Made by a program: the position numbers and the translations under genes. Below, piece by piece: positions 11,978 to 22,980 of a stretch of DNA of 64,000 nt (position 1 is its first letter; every line of letters begins with the position of its first letter). Origin of the DNA: Chionoecetes opilio (taxonomy: Eukaryota > Arthropoda > Malacostraca > Decapoda > Majidae). Location of the stretch: NCBI GenBank assembly GCA_016584305.1, contig JACEEZ010001805.1, positions 1 to 64,000 on the forward strand, given 5' to 3'. A model generated the notes under the pieces. That model worked only from the letters and a program-made list of their open reading frames with translations. It was not told the DNA's origin and did not search any database.

Positions 11978-12515
11978 TGGAAAATATAGGAGGAATCACA
12001 GGGGTAATCAATAAATACCTGGATGGAAAGTTATCTGAGAGGACGAGAAATGAGAACAGCAGTGAAGGAGGAAAAGTCTGAATGGAGAAATGTATTTAGT
12101 GGGGTACCACAAGGGTCAGTGTTGGCACCAATTATGTTCAAGATTTACGTCAATGACATGACGGAGGAAATAAATAGTTACGGTATATTTGTCTATTTGC
12201 GGATGATGCAAAACTATTTAGAGAAATAAAAAGCTATATAGATTGTGAAACACTACAAAATGACCTGAACAAGATCTATGAATGGAGCAGAAGATGAGAA
12301 ATGAAATTTTATGTAAATAAGTGTCATGTGATGGAAATTGGAAAAAGCGAGAAGATATATAAATGGCCATATAAAATAGGAAATGAAATACAGGTTCATA
12401 ATCTCTTATCCGAAAACCTTGGGATCAGACACTTTTCGGATTTCGGAATTTTGCGGATTTCAGAATGGAAGATTTTTAGCTTAGATTTTAACGCTTTTTA
12501 GATAAAACATTACAA

Positions 12516-12702
12516 GGGGAATGGGTGGCTCAGTGGTAGAGTGCTCGGCTCGTGGCCACAAGGTCGCGAGTTTGCGCCTCAATCCTGGCAGTTACTCGGT
12601 GAAGGTGGTGGCGCTCTCTTGTCACCCTAGCGGGGCTACATGGCCTTAGGTGTCCTAGCTCGGGGATTCATGAATCCCCCGAATAAATAATAAAAAAAAG
12701 AT
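12516..12702 (+). mobile_element. tRNA-derived SINE (type B)
   Basis: The head has a pol III A-box-like tggctcagtggtagagtg and a B-box-like ggtcgcgagtttgcgcctc at tRNA spacing. An unrelated body follows, then a short AATAAATAATAAAAAAAA tail. It is not a functional tRNA because the acceptor and T arms do not close. Confidence 0.72.
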
Positions 12703-12915
12703 ATAACACTAAGTAAAACTTTAAACATAAACTGGCTCAAACTAAGCTAAACACAAGAAAATATAATTACATGCAGTAAAAGCACAAAACAACTTAATTA
12801 GAAAATACATCTCTAATTAATTGATTTAAAGTCTATTTTCTTAGAGAGGCGAACATTCCATTCTATCATAAGGTCTCATGCTGAAAATTATGCCTGTGTT
12901 TACCTGATAAATGAT

Positions 12916-13035
12916 GCCCCGCTGTCCTTTGCCCCACTACCTGTTGTTTACACCTGCCCCGCCGCCCCTTGCCCCACTACCTGTTGTTTACACCTGCCCC
13001 GCCGTCCCTTGCCCCACTACCTGTTGTTGTCCTGC
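12916..13035 (+). repeat. 40-bp minisatellite, three units
   Basis: Three head-to-tail units start with gcccc at 12916, 12956 and 12996 (gccccactacctgttgttta is the conserved part). The array is Pro/Leu-coding in one frame, but that is a side effect of composition. Confidence 0.85.
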
Positions 13036-13402
13036 CCCTGATAACATATGGAAAAATGACCGTTGGGCGTTTTGGGTCAAGTTTGGTGCCAAACGCGAGC
13101 TTTGGTATGCAGACGACAGATAGTCTGGAAAAAAATGTAGGTTTTCGGAGCTTTTCGGTTTTCAGAATTTCGGATAAAAGATTGTGAACCTGTAATTGCA
13201 AAGGTTCAGGAAGAAAAGGACCTGGGAGTGATAATGCAGAATAATCTACAACCAGAAAAATATATAAATAAAATATTTGGAGGTACATACAGGATGTTAA
13301 AGATATATTATTAGAGTGGCATTTCATGACATGGACACAAATATGATGAAAAAGTTAATTACTACAATGATCCGACCAAAAATGGAATATGCGGCCATTG
13401 TA

Positions 13403-15081
13403 TCAATCAATCATTGGGGGCATACGCCGGGGGGCGTGTCGCCTCGCCAACCCTACGACGCCACTCCCGGGGGACACCACGAGCGAGTCTCCATGCAGGC
13501 AACTTTCCCATTCCAAGCAACTCTCAACAAGAAACATCAACTTGCCCCAGCCACGAGCCTTGTGGGTGCCCCCTTGGCCTCCTCCATGCCGGATTGTCTC
13601 TTACAGATACAACCCGATGGGAAGGATCGGTTTCAGGGTAGCGTGCCACATGCCCATATAGCCGAAGTTGGCATTGACGGACTATGCAGGTAATAGGCCT
13701 CGATTCAGTCTCACGGTGCAATCGCTGATTTGACACGTAATCATCCCAGCGATACCCCATGATTCTGCGAAGGCACTTATTACCAAAGGCATTGATTCGT
13801 CTCTTCAAGTCACTATTTAGTGTCCATGTCTCACAACCATATAGTAAGACAGGGATCACAAGCGACTTGAAGATCCGGATCTTTGTCCTCCTGCACAGGT
13901 ACCGACAACGCCAAATACTCCCGCTGAGCGAGTCCATAGCACCGTGGGCTATGCCAATCCGCCGTAAGACTTCTTGACGTGACCCGCCGCCATTATGGAC
14001 TGCGCTGCCAAGGTATGTAAAACTTTCCAAGATCTCAATGTCCTCGCCGCACGCATGAACAGACTGTACTGCTTCATCTAGTAAGTCTCCAAACACCTGG
14101 ACCTTGGTCTTAAGCCAGGAGACCTCAAGTCCCAAAGGCTTTGCCTCCTCGTGCAGCGCCTCGAGAGCCATCACCAGGACCTCCAGCGACTCAGCAAAGA
14201 TTACTGCATCATCGGCAAAAACAAAATCAGTGATCTTGGTGTTGCCGACGGATGCTCCACAATCACTTTGATCTACAACCTTGTCCAATACCCAGTCCAT
14301 ACAAGCGTTGAAAAGTAATGGGGCAAGGACGCACCCTTGCCTCACTCCTGTATTAACAGGAAAGAAGCTGGATACACCTGCCCCACACTTTACAGCACTC
14401 TCAGTCCCAGAATACAGACCGGTTATCAAACCAATAGTCCTTGCAGGAATCCCGCGAAGTCGCAGAAGATCCCGAAGTGACTGACGATGCACTGAGTCAA
14501 ATGCCTTCTTGAGATCAACATTGGCTGCAAGCATCCCGTCGAAACTCACGTCGGCGTTCCACCAGGACACGAAGCGCTAGGATACGGTCCGTTGTTGACT
14601 TACCAGGCGTGAACCCAGACTGCTGAGGTCTCTGATGCTTCAGCAGATGACTGCGGATCCGTGTCAGCAATAGATGGGCAAGCACCTTGCCTGGCACGCT
14701 GAGCAGTGTAATACCGCGGTAATTGTTGCAGTCCTGACGGTCCCCTTTCCCTTTCCAGATAGGGATGATCAGCCCCCTTTTCCAGTCAGGAGGAATGGTA
14801 CCTGACTGCCACACGGCAGTCAGGACAGCATGCAACCCGTGGATCATGGCCTCACCCCCAGCTTTGAGGAGCTCCGCACTGATATTACAAACACCAGCTG
14901 CCTTTCCACCCCTCAACTTAGCCACAGGCTCTCTGACTTCGTCAAGAGAGGGTGCGGATTCGTCAATGGGAGGATCGGCATCCACTGCCTGTAACCCAGT
15001 GGTGTGAAGCTGCTCAGTTGGAGGGTCCACCGTGAACAACTGCCCAAAGTAATCAGCCCAACGAGCCATCTGCCCATCCAT
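13403..15081 (-). pseudogene. RTE-like LINE, RT to C-terminus, with 10-bp target duplication
   Basis: The minus-strand copy covers the RT from KLRGGKAAGVCNISAELL and NNYRGITLLSVPGKVLAHLL through LKKAFDSVHRQSL, GVRQGCVLAPLLF and FADDAVIF. It reaches the conserved tail with YGCETWTLNSDLKRRI, RIMGYRWDDYVSNQRL and YGHVARYPETDP. A frameshift near 14545 separates the two long frames (15087-14515 and 14570-13524), and the endonuclease is missing. The 3' end carries ATTG repeats. The direct repeat GGCCATTGTA at 13393-13402 and 15082-15091 is a target-site duplication, and it joins the host LINE perfectly. ETWTL-type C-termini and microsatellite tails are typical of RTE-clade elements; clade assignment is inference. 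Confidence 0.88.
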
Positions 15082-15654
15082 GGCCATTGTATGGTCCCCA
15101 TATAAAAAGAAGCATGTGAAAAAGTTATAGAGGATACAGAGAATGGCAACAAAGATGGTACCAGAGCTAGAAGAACTTTCTTATGAGGAAAGGTTGAAGG
15201 AAATAAAGTTACCAATACACGAGCAGAGAAAAGAAAGAGGAGACTCAATAACAATTTTTAAGCTGATAACAAAGATGGAAGAAACAGACAGACTACTGAC
15301 TCGGAAACAAAGAGAAGGTCGATACACAAGAGGACATACAAAACAAGCTAGGAAAATGGAGATGCCTGAACAACATAAAGAAGTACAGCTTCCCTCATAG
15401 AAATGTAGAAGTTTGGAATGGATTAAATGAGGAGGTGATATCGGCACATAATGTGCACCAATTGAAAGAAAGACTGGATAAATGTAGATACGGAGACGGG
15501 ACCACACGAGTGTAGTCAGGCCCTGTAAAACACAACTAGGTAAATACAACTAGGTAAATACACACACTTGGGTGTGGGTGGGTGTGGCAAGCAGATACAG
15601 TCAATGGAGAAGCCTACTCATATATTGAATTCTCTTATAATGAAGGTATTAATA

Positions 15655-15740
15655 CAGTGGTTCTTAACCTGGGTTCGATCGAACCCCAGGGATTCGGTGT
15701 GCCAGTCTCGGGTTCGGCGGAGGCCCTCCGAAACACATTG
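15655..15740 (+). mobile_element. hAT-like terminus (partial)
   Basis: The sequence cagtggttcttaacctgggt at 15655 is a very common hAT-type end. A related inverted end (aaaggttaagaacctttgta) is at 32277-32296. I could not find a matching second end within a sensible distance, so this is a fragment. Confidence 0.45.
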
Positions 15741-16747
15741 CAATTTTACTATTATTGTAAAGCTGGATTATTCAGCATAGTATTTATCGTGTATCATATA
15801 CACGATATTAACGTATATTTAAGCAGTGCGGTGGAGGGAGAGTTATGTATGGGTGTGTATATATGTGTGTTTGTGTTTGCCCGCCTCTCTCCCTTACGAG
15901 CAGTGGGGCATATAGGGGGGGAGCACTCGGCCATGCCCCCCCCTTTAGTTCCAATGGGTCAAAAATAGTTTTGCCATTGAATATCAAATTACTGCAATAT
16001 ATCCTTTCTGATGCCTCAAAATGGCCCTAAAAATGCTTGATTTTCTAAACATTTCGTGACCCACTCCTCAGACCACCCAGCTGTAAAGGCTTGCTTCGCT
16101 ACACTCCCCCCCCCCCCCCCCCGTAAGGGGAGCGTCACATGAATATTCACGGAAAAAATCAAAATGTTAGAAAAAAAATTCATGCTTAGTTGAACACTTG
16201 AGCAAACTTGTGACAAAGTATTTTAAAGAAAGCAGAAAAAATGAAAGTTATGGCTGATTTTCTCCCCCCCCCCTCCGACCCAAAATTTTCCGTACAATTT
16301 TTTTTTTTATGATATTCACTGGCATAGGCAAACTGGCACCTCTCAGTCCCTGTCTGTGAGACAGAAGGTCGTCTCAAGGCCTCAGTAGTGAGGGAGTAGA
16401 GGGAGAAGCCAGGTGTTCGCTGCTCGTCTCTCAGCCTTCCACCATTCCTGCTCCCTCCAGACCATTTACCATTCATTCAGCGCAGGATTGATCTACCTCA
16501 CGCTCTCTACCTCCTTCACTACCATGCCGAGGACATCAAGGCACAAAGTGGCTCAGAGAGAGAGAGAATGCTGGCTGTAGTTCAGACGTCCATGCGCGTC
16601 TGAAAGCTAGCACCCTTTTGTGACTCGTACCTTTTGTAAAAAGGGGGACCAGATACCACCTATGCCATATAACACTTCAAGAGTGATAGAGAGCGTGGCT
16701 GTGAGAGTAAGCAAACAAACCAGCATCTGCTCAGACTCACTGAGCCT

Positions 16748-16798
16748 CGAGGTTTAAAGGGTGCGCAGCTTTTTAAACCGCGCACCTTTAAACCTCGA
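16748..16798. repeat. Perfect-type hairpin around GGTTTAAAGG
   Basis: The arms cgaggtttaaagggtgcgc and gcgcacctttaaacctcg pair over 18 bases with one bulged G, separated by about 13 bases. It lies outside the recognised elements. Confidence 0.8.
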
Positions 16799-16960
16799 TA
16801 CTGAAAAAACTTGTTTTTTTCCAGCTTTCCTTTAATAACTTTGCCACTATTGTACCGACTTTAATAAACAATATATCATTGGAAAGAGGAATAAAGATGT
16901 GATTTTCTCATCTTTTTTTTTTTTCAATTTGGGTAAATATTTGCAAATAATAGCAAATGC

Positions 16961-17696
16961 ACACAACCCTCGTTTTCCCGGACTAATAGGGGGGGGGGGC
17001 ACTGGTCCGGGAATCGCAAACGTCCGGGAATCGCAACAGTCCGAGGCCATTACCCACCCCCGGACATTTATCCTACTCTAGTATTTACTGTCCGACAACC
17101 GCCAATATCAACTACCCCGCCGTGGACTTTTACGTCACTTTGTTGTTGTTTTTAGGGCTTGCGAGGATCCCTTGGGGAACACTATGAGCCCTGGTGATGT
17201 CCTATGATGCTATCACAGGCGCTGTAGTTGACCTGTCATCCTCAGGAAGGCACAGGTGAGGCGGATGACAGCGTGTTGCCGGGAGGGGTGGACGCCAGCC
17301 GCCAGCCAGCAGGGTGGGCAGGTCACAGGTGGTGACGTTCAGGGTGAGGAGTTGAGAGTGTAGCACTACACGGTGGGAGTGGAAGCGCGGACACTGCAGC
17401 AGAAAGTGTTTAATAGTCTCAGAGATGTCAGGGGACTGTGGAGGCAGTGCAGGTGAAACATGAGTGTCGTGTGCCCAAATGTAAACAATACGACCGCTGA
17501 CTATGCTGCCACCTGGCGGGAGGTGCGGACACTGACCAGGGGTGACAGGAGACGCTCGGACCGCCGGACAACTTTGTCGATTTACGGACTGGACCAGGGA
17601 TTTGTCCGGGACTCTGACATATCCCCGGACCTCGGATTTTGACCGGCAAATCCGATATCCGGGAAATGGAGGTCCGGGAAAACGAGGGTTGTGTGT
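16961..17696. mobile_element. pogo-like CCGGAC element, copy 1
   Basis: The termini are inverted (acacaaccctcgttttcccg at left, its match cgagggttgtgtgt at right). The sequence is filled with TCCGGG/CCCGGAC words (gtccgggaatcgcaa, gaggtccggggatatgtc). One 153-bp-type unit lies at about 17400-17530. It has no transposase frame. The right side has TA; the left TA seems to have mutated to CA. Other copies: 18021-19405, 22045-22777, 51634-52703. Confidence 0.78.
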
Positions 17697-18020
17697 ACAT
17701 TTACGAGATCCCCCCCCAAAAAAAATGCTAAACACTTCAACCCTCTCACGCACGAAAAGTTTAATAAGTTTTTCCGTCCACTGCGACATCCGTCTTATGC
17801 TCCCTAAGGGGCCCCGCGAAATGGCCTGACTGTGCGGCGAATTATTTTTTTATGTTATCAATTTCACCAACGTATATTTTTTTTTCCTGGCATTATTATA
17901 TATCATTGGTTTTGCAAGAGATTATTCTGCCTTATGAAAGAAAAAAATAACAAGAAATGCAAATAAATAGCGGAATTTACTGACTCCAAAAAAATATTGA
18001 GTAAAGAGAAATAAGAAATA

Positions 18021-19405
18021 CACACAAACCTCGATTTCCCGGACCTCCATTTCCCGGATATCGGATTTGCCGGACAAAATCCGAGGTCCAGGGATATGTC
18101 AGTCTCAGATAATTTTTTTTTTTTTATTTTTTTTTTTTTTTTTTTTTTTTTTTATTACGTTGAAATGCCTGGTCCTGTTCGTAAATTGACAAAGTTGTCC
18201 GGCGGTCCGAGTGTCTCCTGTCATCCCTGGTCAGTGTCCGCGCCGCCTGCCAGGTGGCAGCATGCTTAGCGATCGTATTGTTTACATTTGGGCACACGAC
18301 ACTCACGGTGCACCTGCACGGCCTCCGTCAGTCCCCTGACTCCCACTGCCCCTGGTACAGGAACATCTCTGAGATTATTGAACACTTTCTGCTGCCTCCC
18401 GCCAGGTGCCAGCATCCTCAGCGGTCGTATTGTTTACATTTGGACACACGACACTCACGGTTCACCTGCACGGCCTCCGTTAGTCCCCTGACCCCCACTG
18501 CCCCTGGTGCAGGAATGTCTCTTGAGACTATTGAACACTTTCTGCTGCCTCCCGCCAGGTGGCAGCATGCTCAGCGGTCGTATTGTTTACATTTGGGCAC
18601 ACGACACTCACGGTTCACCTGCACGGCCTCCGTTAGTCCCCTGACCCCCACTGCCCCTAGTGCAGGAACGTCTCTTGAGACTATTGAACACTTTCTGCTG
18701 TCTCCCGCCAGGTGGCAGCATGCTCAGCGGTCGTATTGTTTACATTTGGGCACACGACACTCACGGTTCACCTGCACAGCCTCTGTTAGTCCCCTGACCC
18801 CCACTGCCCCTGGTGCAGGAATGTCTCTTGAGACTATTGAACACTTTCTGCTGCCTCCCGCCAGGTGGCAGCATGCTCAGCGGTCGTATTGTTTACATTT
18901 GGGCACACGACACTCACGGTTCACCTGCACAGCCTCCGTTAGTCCCCTGACCCCCACTGCCCCTGGTGCAGGAATGTCTCTTGAGACTATTGAATACTTT
19001 CTGCTGCCTCCTGCCAGGTGGCAGCATGCTCACTTGCTCAGCGGTCGTATTTGGGCACACGACACTCACAGTTCACCTGCACAGCCTCCGTTAGTCCCCT
19101 GACCCCCATTGCCCCTGGTGCAGGAACGTCTCTTGAGACTATTGAACACTTTCTGCTGCCTCCCGCAGGTGGCAGCATGCTCAGCGGACGTAAAAGTCCG
19201 CGGCGGGGTAGTTGATATTGGCGGTTGCCGGACAGTAAATACTAGAGTAGAATAAGCGTCCGGGGGTGGGTAATGGCATTGGACTCTTTTTTTTTTTTTT
19301 TTTTTCTGTTTAGATGATAATTCCTGGACTGTTGCGATTCCCGGACTTTTGCGGTTCCCGGACCAGTGCTCCCCCCTAATAGTCCGGGAAAACGAGGTTT
19401 GTGTG
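18021..19405. mobile_element. pogo-like CCGGAC element, copy 2 (six-unit minisatellite)
   Basis: A 1,385-bp element with inverted ends CACACAAACCTCGATTTCCC and ...cgaggtttgtgtg, flanked by TA (18019-18020, 19406-19407). It carries a poly-T run near 18112-18152 and a central array of six units. The long frame across the array only reflects a 153-bp (3 x 51) period and is not a gene. Confidence 0.88.
18251..19170 (+). repeat. 153-bp minisatellite, six units
   Basis: Unit starts (caggtggcagcatgc) fall at 18251, 18403, 18556, 18709, 18862, 19015 and 19166, giving periods of 151-153. Units differ by only a few bases. Each contains gtttacatttgggcacacga and ctgctgcctcccgcc. Confidence 0.93.
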
Positions 19406-19776
19406 TACTTACGTTCACCACTTCGTAGCTCGAAACTTCCTGAGTCAACCTTTTATGGTTTATATGCCAATAAAAGCGGATTTTTATGAGGATTCCAACG
19501 CTACCATTATAATTTTCATATGGCCAGTATGGCCAGCTCGGGACACGTTTTAAAGGGATGACAATCTGCTCTCACAGGCTGCCTGCTGACTGGAAACTGA
19601 GACACAAACCCTTATCATTTCACATCCGCTCACACGAGAGAGTTGACAATTAGTTTATTTTATAGGTCTAGCTTGGATCTTTGACGCAATTCTGATAAAT
19701 ACTTTATTTTTGGCGAATTTTTAACTTTTTTTGACGCAATTCGCGTCAAAAGCTCAGATTGCAGACGGGCCCGTTT

Positions 19777-19792
19777 TGACGCGATCGCGTCA
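19777..19792. repeat. 16-bp perfect palindrome TGACGCGATCGCGTCA
   Basis: It lies just inside the right end of the TTAA element at 17741-19807. Related gacgcaattcgcgtc occurs at about 19731-19746. Possible transposase-binding palindromes (inference). Confidence 0.85.
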
Positions 19793-19811
19793 CCGTGCGT
19801 GAGAGGGTTAA

Positions 19812-20623
19812 GAAGAATGAAATTCAAAATTCTTAAAAGATTAATCGTTTGGATATGTTGTAATGGATATTTGGTAAATTTTTCATCAGTGCAAGTCATT
19901 GGATAAGAACGTTATTAAGAGTTGAATTTCTTAAAAAAAAAAAAAAAGATTTTGCAATTATGTATCGAGCTATGGATCTGAAAATGAGCTAGGATTATTT
20001 CTGCATTAGCATACTGTTGACAAAAAAAATCATGACAATCCACCGGTAATTAAGAAATGGTGTGATGCTCCTAAGGCCGACCCTAAATCTTGTTTACTGA
20101 TGGATCTTGCTGTAAATTTGATGAGTTATTTAGGGCTAAGAAAGGACTTCACAATATAAGTTTCATTTAGATCTGGCCAATAGTTTTTTGCAAAATAAAA
20201 AAAATTTAAAAAAAGAGGAAAATTAGGCTGATTTGAATTGCTTTCAACTCGTAGGATTATTGGTGGATTTCTTTTATTTTATAACCATTAACTCTTCTAC
20301 TTATGACGAAAGATTATAAGGTGTGGTTTTTCTTTATGTATCTTTCTTTATCACCGAGAAATAAGATTTTGGAAAATGTTGAAAAATTTCCCACCAAAAT
20401 CAGTTTGAAACACTAGTGCCATGTTCCTAATTGGCATAAACAAAAACACTCCACCATAGCTTTCTTCGTTTTTTTATCCAGCTATTCATTGATACCTCAA
20501 ATGTAAATATCGGATAAAAACTGATGAAGGAGTAGGAAATTGTATAAGAATAACTTTCATTTTTCAGAAACGAGCCCTAAATTTTTTTTTTTAGTTTGAC
20601 TAAGTGATACGTAATTAAACCCT
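19812..20623. other. AT-rich non-genic DNA
   Basis: I see only AT-rich sequence with short poly-A and poly-T tracts before the left end of the large transposon. Confidence 0.5.
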
Positions 20624-20690
20624 ATATAGTCCGGTGGCTGGGCCGGGGGACCTTGCAATGTTTGGCAACAATAATGTTTTTACTTCTTAT

Positions 20691-20893
20691 AGTGACGCCT
20701 ATGATTAGAGGCTCATGCCGCCCCCCTGTGTCCTCCGATGCACTCGCAATCGAAGGTAGAGTTGATGGGCAGGGCATGTGGGTGTTCTTAGGCCACTCGA
20801 CGGTGCAGAAAGGTTTTGGGTTTCTTCGGGGATCGAACTCGGGTCACCGAGAACGCCAGTCGGAGACGCTAACCACTCCGCTACCGCCTCCCC
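20691..20893 (-). mobile_element. tRNA-derived SINE (type A), copy 1
   Basis: Read on the minus strand, the head gggaggcggtagcggagtgg has an A box, and ggtgacccgagttcgatcc is a good B box. The body includes tcgattgcgagtgcatcgg and ends near ggcgtcact. It sits inside the left arm of the large transposon. Two related copies at 24298-24596 and 47476-47778 carry an extra 83-90-bp segment within the head. Confidence 0.75.
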
Positions 20894-21023
20894 TAAAGAT
20901 ATTAGGGTCTAAATGAAATTTTGGCTGGGTGGCCACTTGTCACTGGCTTTGCTTTTTCAGAATCCAAGATGACCGCCATATATTACCAAAATATAAATTA
21001 GGCCGTAACTCCTGTTCCAAGTA

Positions 21024-21758
21024 CACTAAACCCGTCATGTTCGCGGGTTTAAGGCTCGCGGATTTGATTACTCACAGGTTTTCAAACCTTGGGTAATTAA
21101 ACATAAATACGTACAGGTAATTAAATATAATTTTAAAATACGAAAAGTAAGGAGTTTGAATGGCGCGCGCAAAAATGTTTGTGTGTGCAGCCGCGTGAGG
21201 GCCGCCACTACCGCCACTCTGCCAGTTCCCGTCAGTAGAACAAAATCCAGCTTGTGTTTACCCGTTCTCGTCGGTACAGTGCAGTGCTATTAATTTTGTA
21301 TATCTCGTCAACATGGCCAACAAACGTAAATCTGGTGAGCCTCAATCAAGCGGGAAAGGACCAAAGAAGACCAAAAGAGACATGAAAGTGATGACTTTAG
21401 ATGAGAAGGGTGAATTAATCAAGAAAATAAAGGGTGGCATGTCCTACGCTGCCTGTGGCCGCCACTATGGGGTAAATGAATCGACGGTGAGGTACATTTA
21501 TAAGAAGGAAAAAGAAATTAGTGCTTCCCTAGCCTCCTCTATACCCCAAATTACCCCATGCTGCAAAACGTATGCATTACATTAAAGATGTAATCTTGTT
21601 CAAGACTGAAAAAGCCCTAAACTATTGGATCGAAGACATGAACAGTACTCTATTACCTATTTTCGGGGTGGGAGGGGTAACTAATGTCATGCTCGCGGAT
21701 TTACGCTAATCGCGGGTGTCTCTGTTCCCTAACCCCCGCGAGCATGACGGGTTTAGTG
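21024..21758 (+). mobile_element. TA element with CACTAAACCC ends
   Basis: Inverted ends CACTAAACCCGTCATG and its match, flanked by TA (21022-21023, 21759-21760). The subterminal parts repeat gctcgcggg/ccgcgagcatgac. Removing it restores the arm sequence ttccaagtacagtaaaagg that is present in the right arm. It carries only an N-terminal transposase exon (21313-21585). The element at 46526-49092 has the same ends. Confidence 0.88.
21313..21585 (+). pseudogene. Tigger/jerky-type transposase, N-terminal DNA-binding part only
   Basis: ATG at 21313 (atcaacatggccaacaaacg-type context) opens a 90-residue frame. It is a basic N-terminus (MANKRKSGEP, KGPKKTKRD) followed by a psq/CENP-B-N helix-turn-helix segment: VMTLDEKGELIKKIKGGMSY and AACGRHYGVNESTVRYIYKK. 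Family transposases continue with a CENP-B HTH and a DDE domain; here the frame ends after about 20 unrelated residues (TAA at about 21583). The transposase would bind the element's termini in the nucleus. It may be an exon end (the following sequence is not coding) or a deletion. No catalytic residues are present. Confidence 0.72.
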
Positions 21759-22044
21759 TACAGTAAAAGGATGAAATTGGTGTCTAAATATATGTTTTAG
21801 AGACCAAGGAAGTGGATTATGATGTTATTGGATCATTTGGCAGCCGTATTGATGGCATAAATCCAATATGGCCGCCAAAATACCTGTAAAAATGCCAAAA
21901 TCACACTAAAACTAATATAATCTGTTGTACATGCAGTTGATTATAAAGTGTCTGTATATATATGTGCTTTGTAAAGCATATAATATGATTCTGAAGTCAT
22001 TCGCCAGTTTACAAGCAATATTGATTATGATAGCAAGCAAAATA

Positions 22045-22777
22045 CACACAAACCTCGATTTCCCGGACTAATAGGGGGGAGCACTGGTCCGGGAACCGCA
22101 AAAGTCCGGGAATCGCAAGTAGAAAAAAAAAAAAAAAAAGAAGAAGAAGTCCGATGCCATTACCCACCCCCGGACGTTTATCCTACTCTAGTATTTACTG
22201 TCTGGCAACCGACAATATCAACTACCCCGCCGCGGACTTTTAAGTCCGCTGAGCATGCAGCCACCTGGCGGGAGGCAGCAGAAAGTGTTCAATAGTCTCA
22301 AGAGACGTTCCTGCACCAGGGGCAGTGGGGGTCAGGGGACTAACGGAGGTTGTGCAGGTGAACCGTGAGTGTCGTGTGCCCAAATGTAAACAATACGACC
22401 GCTGAGCATGCTGCCACCTGGCGGGAGGCAGCAGAAAGTGTTCAATAGTCTCAAGAGACGTTCCTGCACCAGGGGCAGTGGGGGTCAGGGGACTAACGGA
22501 GGCTGTGCAGGTGAACCGTGAATGTTGTGTGCCCAAATGTAAACAATACGACCGCTGAGCATGCTGCCACCTGGCGGGAGGCGCGGACACCGACCAGGGG
22601 TGACAGGAGACGCTCGGACCGCCGGACAACTTGGTCAATTTACGAACAGGACCAGGCATTTAAAAAAAAAAAAAAAAAAAAAAAATTGGCCGAGACTGAC
22701 ATATCCCCGGACCTCGTATTTTGTCCGGCAAATCCGATATTCGGGAAATCGAGGTCTGGGAAATCGAGGTTTGTGTG
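22045..22777. mobile_element. pogo-like CCGGAC element, copy 3 (two-unit minisatellite)
   Basis: A 733-bp element flanked by TA (22043-22044, 22778-22779) with the CACACAAACCTCGATTTCCC end and its inverse. It has about two 153-bp units (22255-22580) in the opposite orientation to copy 2 and a poly-A tract at 22660-22685. Confidence 0.88.
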
Positions 22778-22892
22778 TATAAGAAAACAAATCTATTAAG
22801 AATCGGACAACATTTATTGTAATAATTATCATCTCAAACATGACATTGGCGTGACTTAAAAGTAGACATACATGTAAAGTATAAGATACTAC

Positions 22893-22901
22893 CGATAATA
22901 A

Positions 22902-22942
<41 letters not shown>

Positions 22943-22972
22943 TAGATAATAATATCTATAATAATATAAGTG
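22893..22972 (+). repeat. (AAT)n microsatellite
   Basis: Near-perfect AAT repeats with a few interruptions, directly before the Helitron-like element. Confidence 0.9.
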
Positions 22973-22980
22973 AAAGTGTG

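Larger units (their letters stand above)
12391..13192. mobile_element. TA element with CAGGTTCA termini
   Basis: An 802-bp element with inverted ends CAGGTTCATAATCTCTTATC and (inverted right end) CAGGTTCACAATCTTTTATC, flanked by TA (12389-12390, 13193-13194). Excision rejoins the surrounding LINE. The subterminal region repeats cggatttcgg/cggataa words. It carries a SINE and a 40-bp minisatellite and no transposase. Termini of this kind are seen in Tigger/pogo elements; the class is inferred. Confidence 0.8.
11978..15562 (+). pseudogene. CR1-like LINE split by two insertions
   Basis: The pieces 11978-12390, 13195-13402 and 15092-15562 form one decayed LINE. The first holds SGVPQGSVLAPIMF and, one frame over, the FADDAK box. 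The second holds VQEEKDLGVIMQNNLQPEKYINK. The third holds the C-terminal LEELSYEERLKEIKLPIHEQ. It ends with ggagacgggaccacacgag and two copies of ctaggtaaatac (15533-15558) followed by ACACAC. The RT catalytic region is frameshifted. The first insertion is the TA element 12391-13192, the second the RTE-like element 13403-15081. The 5' end abuts the 3' end of the previous LINE copy. Confidence 0.82.
15563..16960. other. Non-genic DNA
   Basis: No gene is supported. It includes a hAT-like terminus at 15655, a poly-C run at about 16105-16122, a second poly-C near 16264-16275, and a hairpin at 16748-16798. Confidence 0.5.
17741..19807. mobile_element. TTAA-type element split by a pogo-like insert
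   Basis: Inverted ends CCCTCTCACGCACG (17741) and CGTGCGTGAGAGGG (ending 19807) are followed by TTAA at 19808-19811 and preceded by TCAA at 17737-17740 (one change from TTAA). CCCT-type ends next to TTAA are typical of piggyBac-like elements. Without the nested insert 18021-19405 it is about 0.7 kb and non-coding. Confidence 0.65.
20627..22040. repeat. Left inverted-repeat arm of copy A (interrupted)
   Basis: Arm pieces at 20627-20690, 20894-21023 and 21759-22040 match the inverse of 29690-30137, including the ccaagatgaccgccat-type block and the catttggcagccgtattgat block. The intervening stretches are the SINE and the TA element. Confidence 0.82.

Noticed and set aside
12516..12590. Functional tRNA gene
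   Set aside because: A and B boxes are present, but the arms do not pair as a tRNA and a SINE body with a tail follows.
18254..19102. 282-residue frame with internal repeats
   Set aside because: It reflects the 153-bp minisatellite, whose period is a multiple of three; no independent protein evidence.
18251..19170. CRISPR-like array
   Set aside because: Units are contiguous 153-bp repeats without unique spacers, in a eukaryotic transposon.
20611..20626. Extension of copy A's inverted repeat beyond TAGTCCGG
   Set aside because: AAACCC flanks match inverted at both sides, but copy B ends at TAGTCCGG in a coding frame, so the symmetry is better explained by a palindromic target.
22240..22659. 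139-residue minus-strand repeat frame
   Set aside because: Same minisatellite as above, in a pogo-like element.
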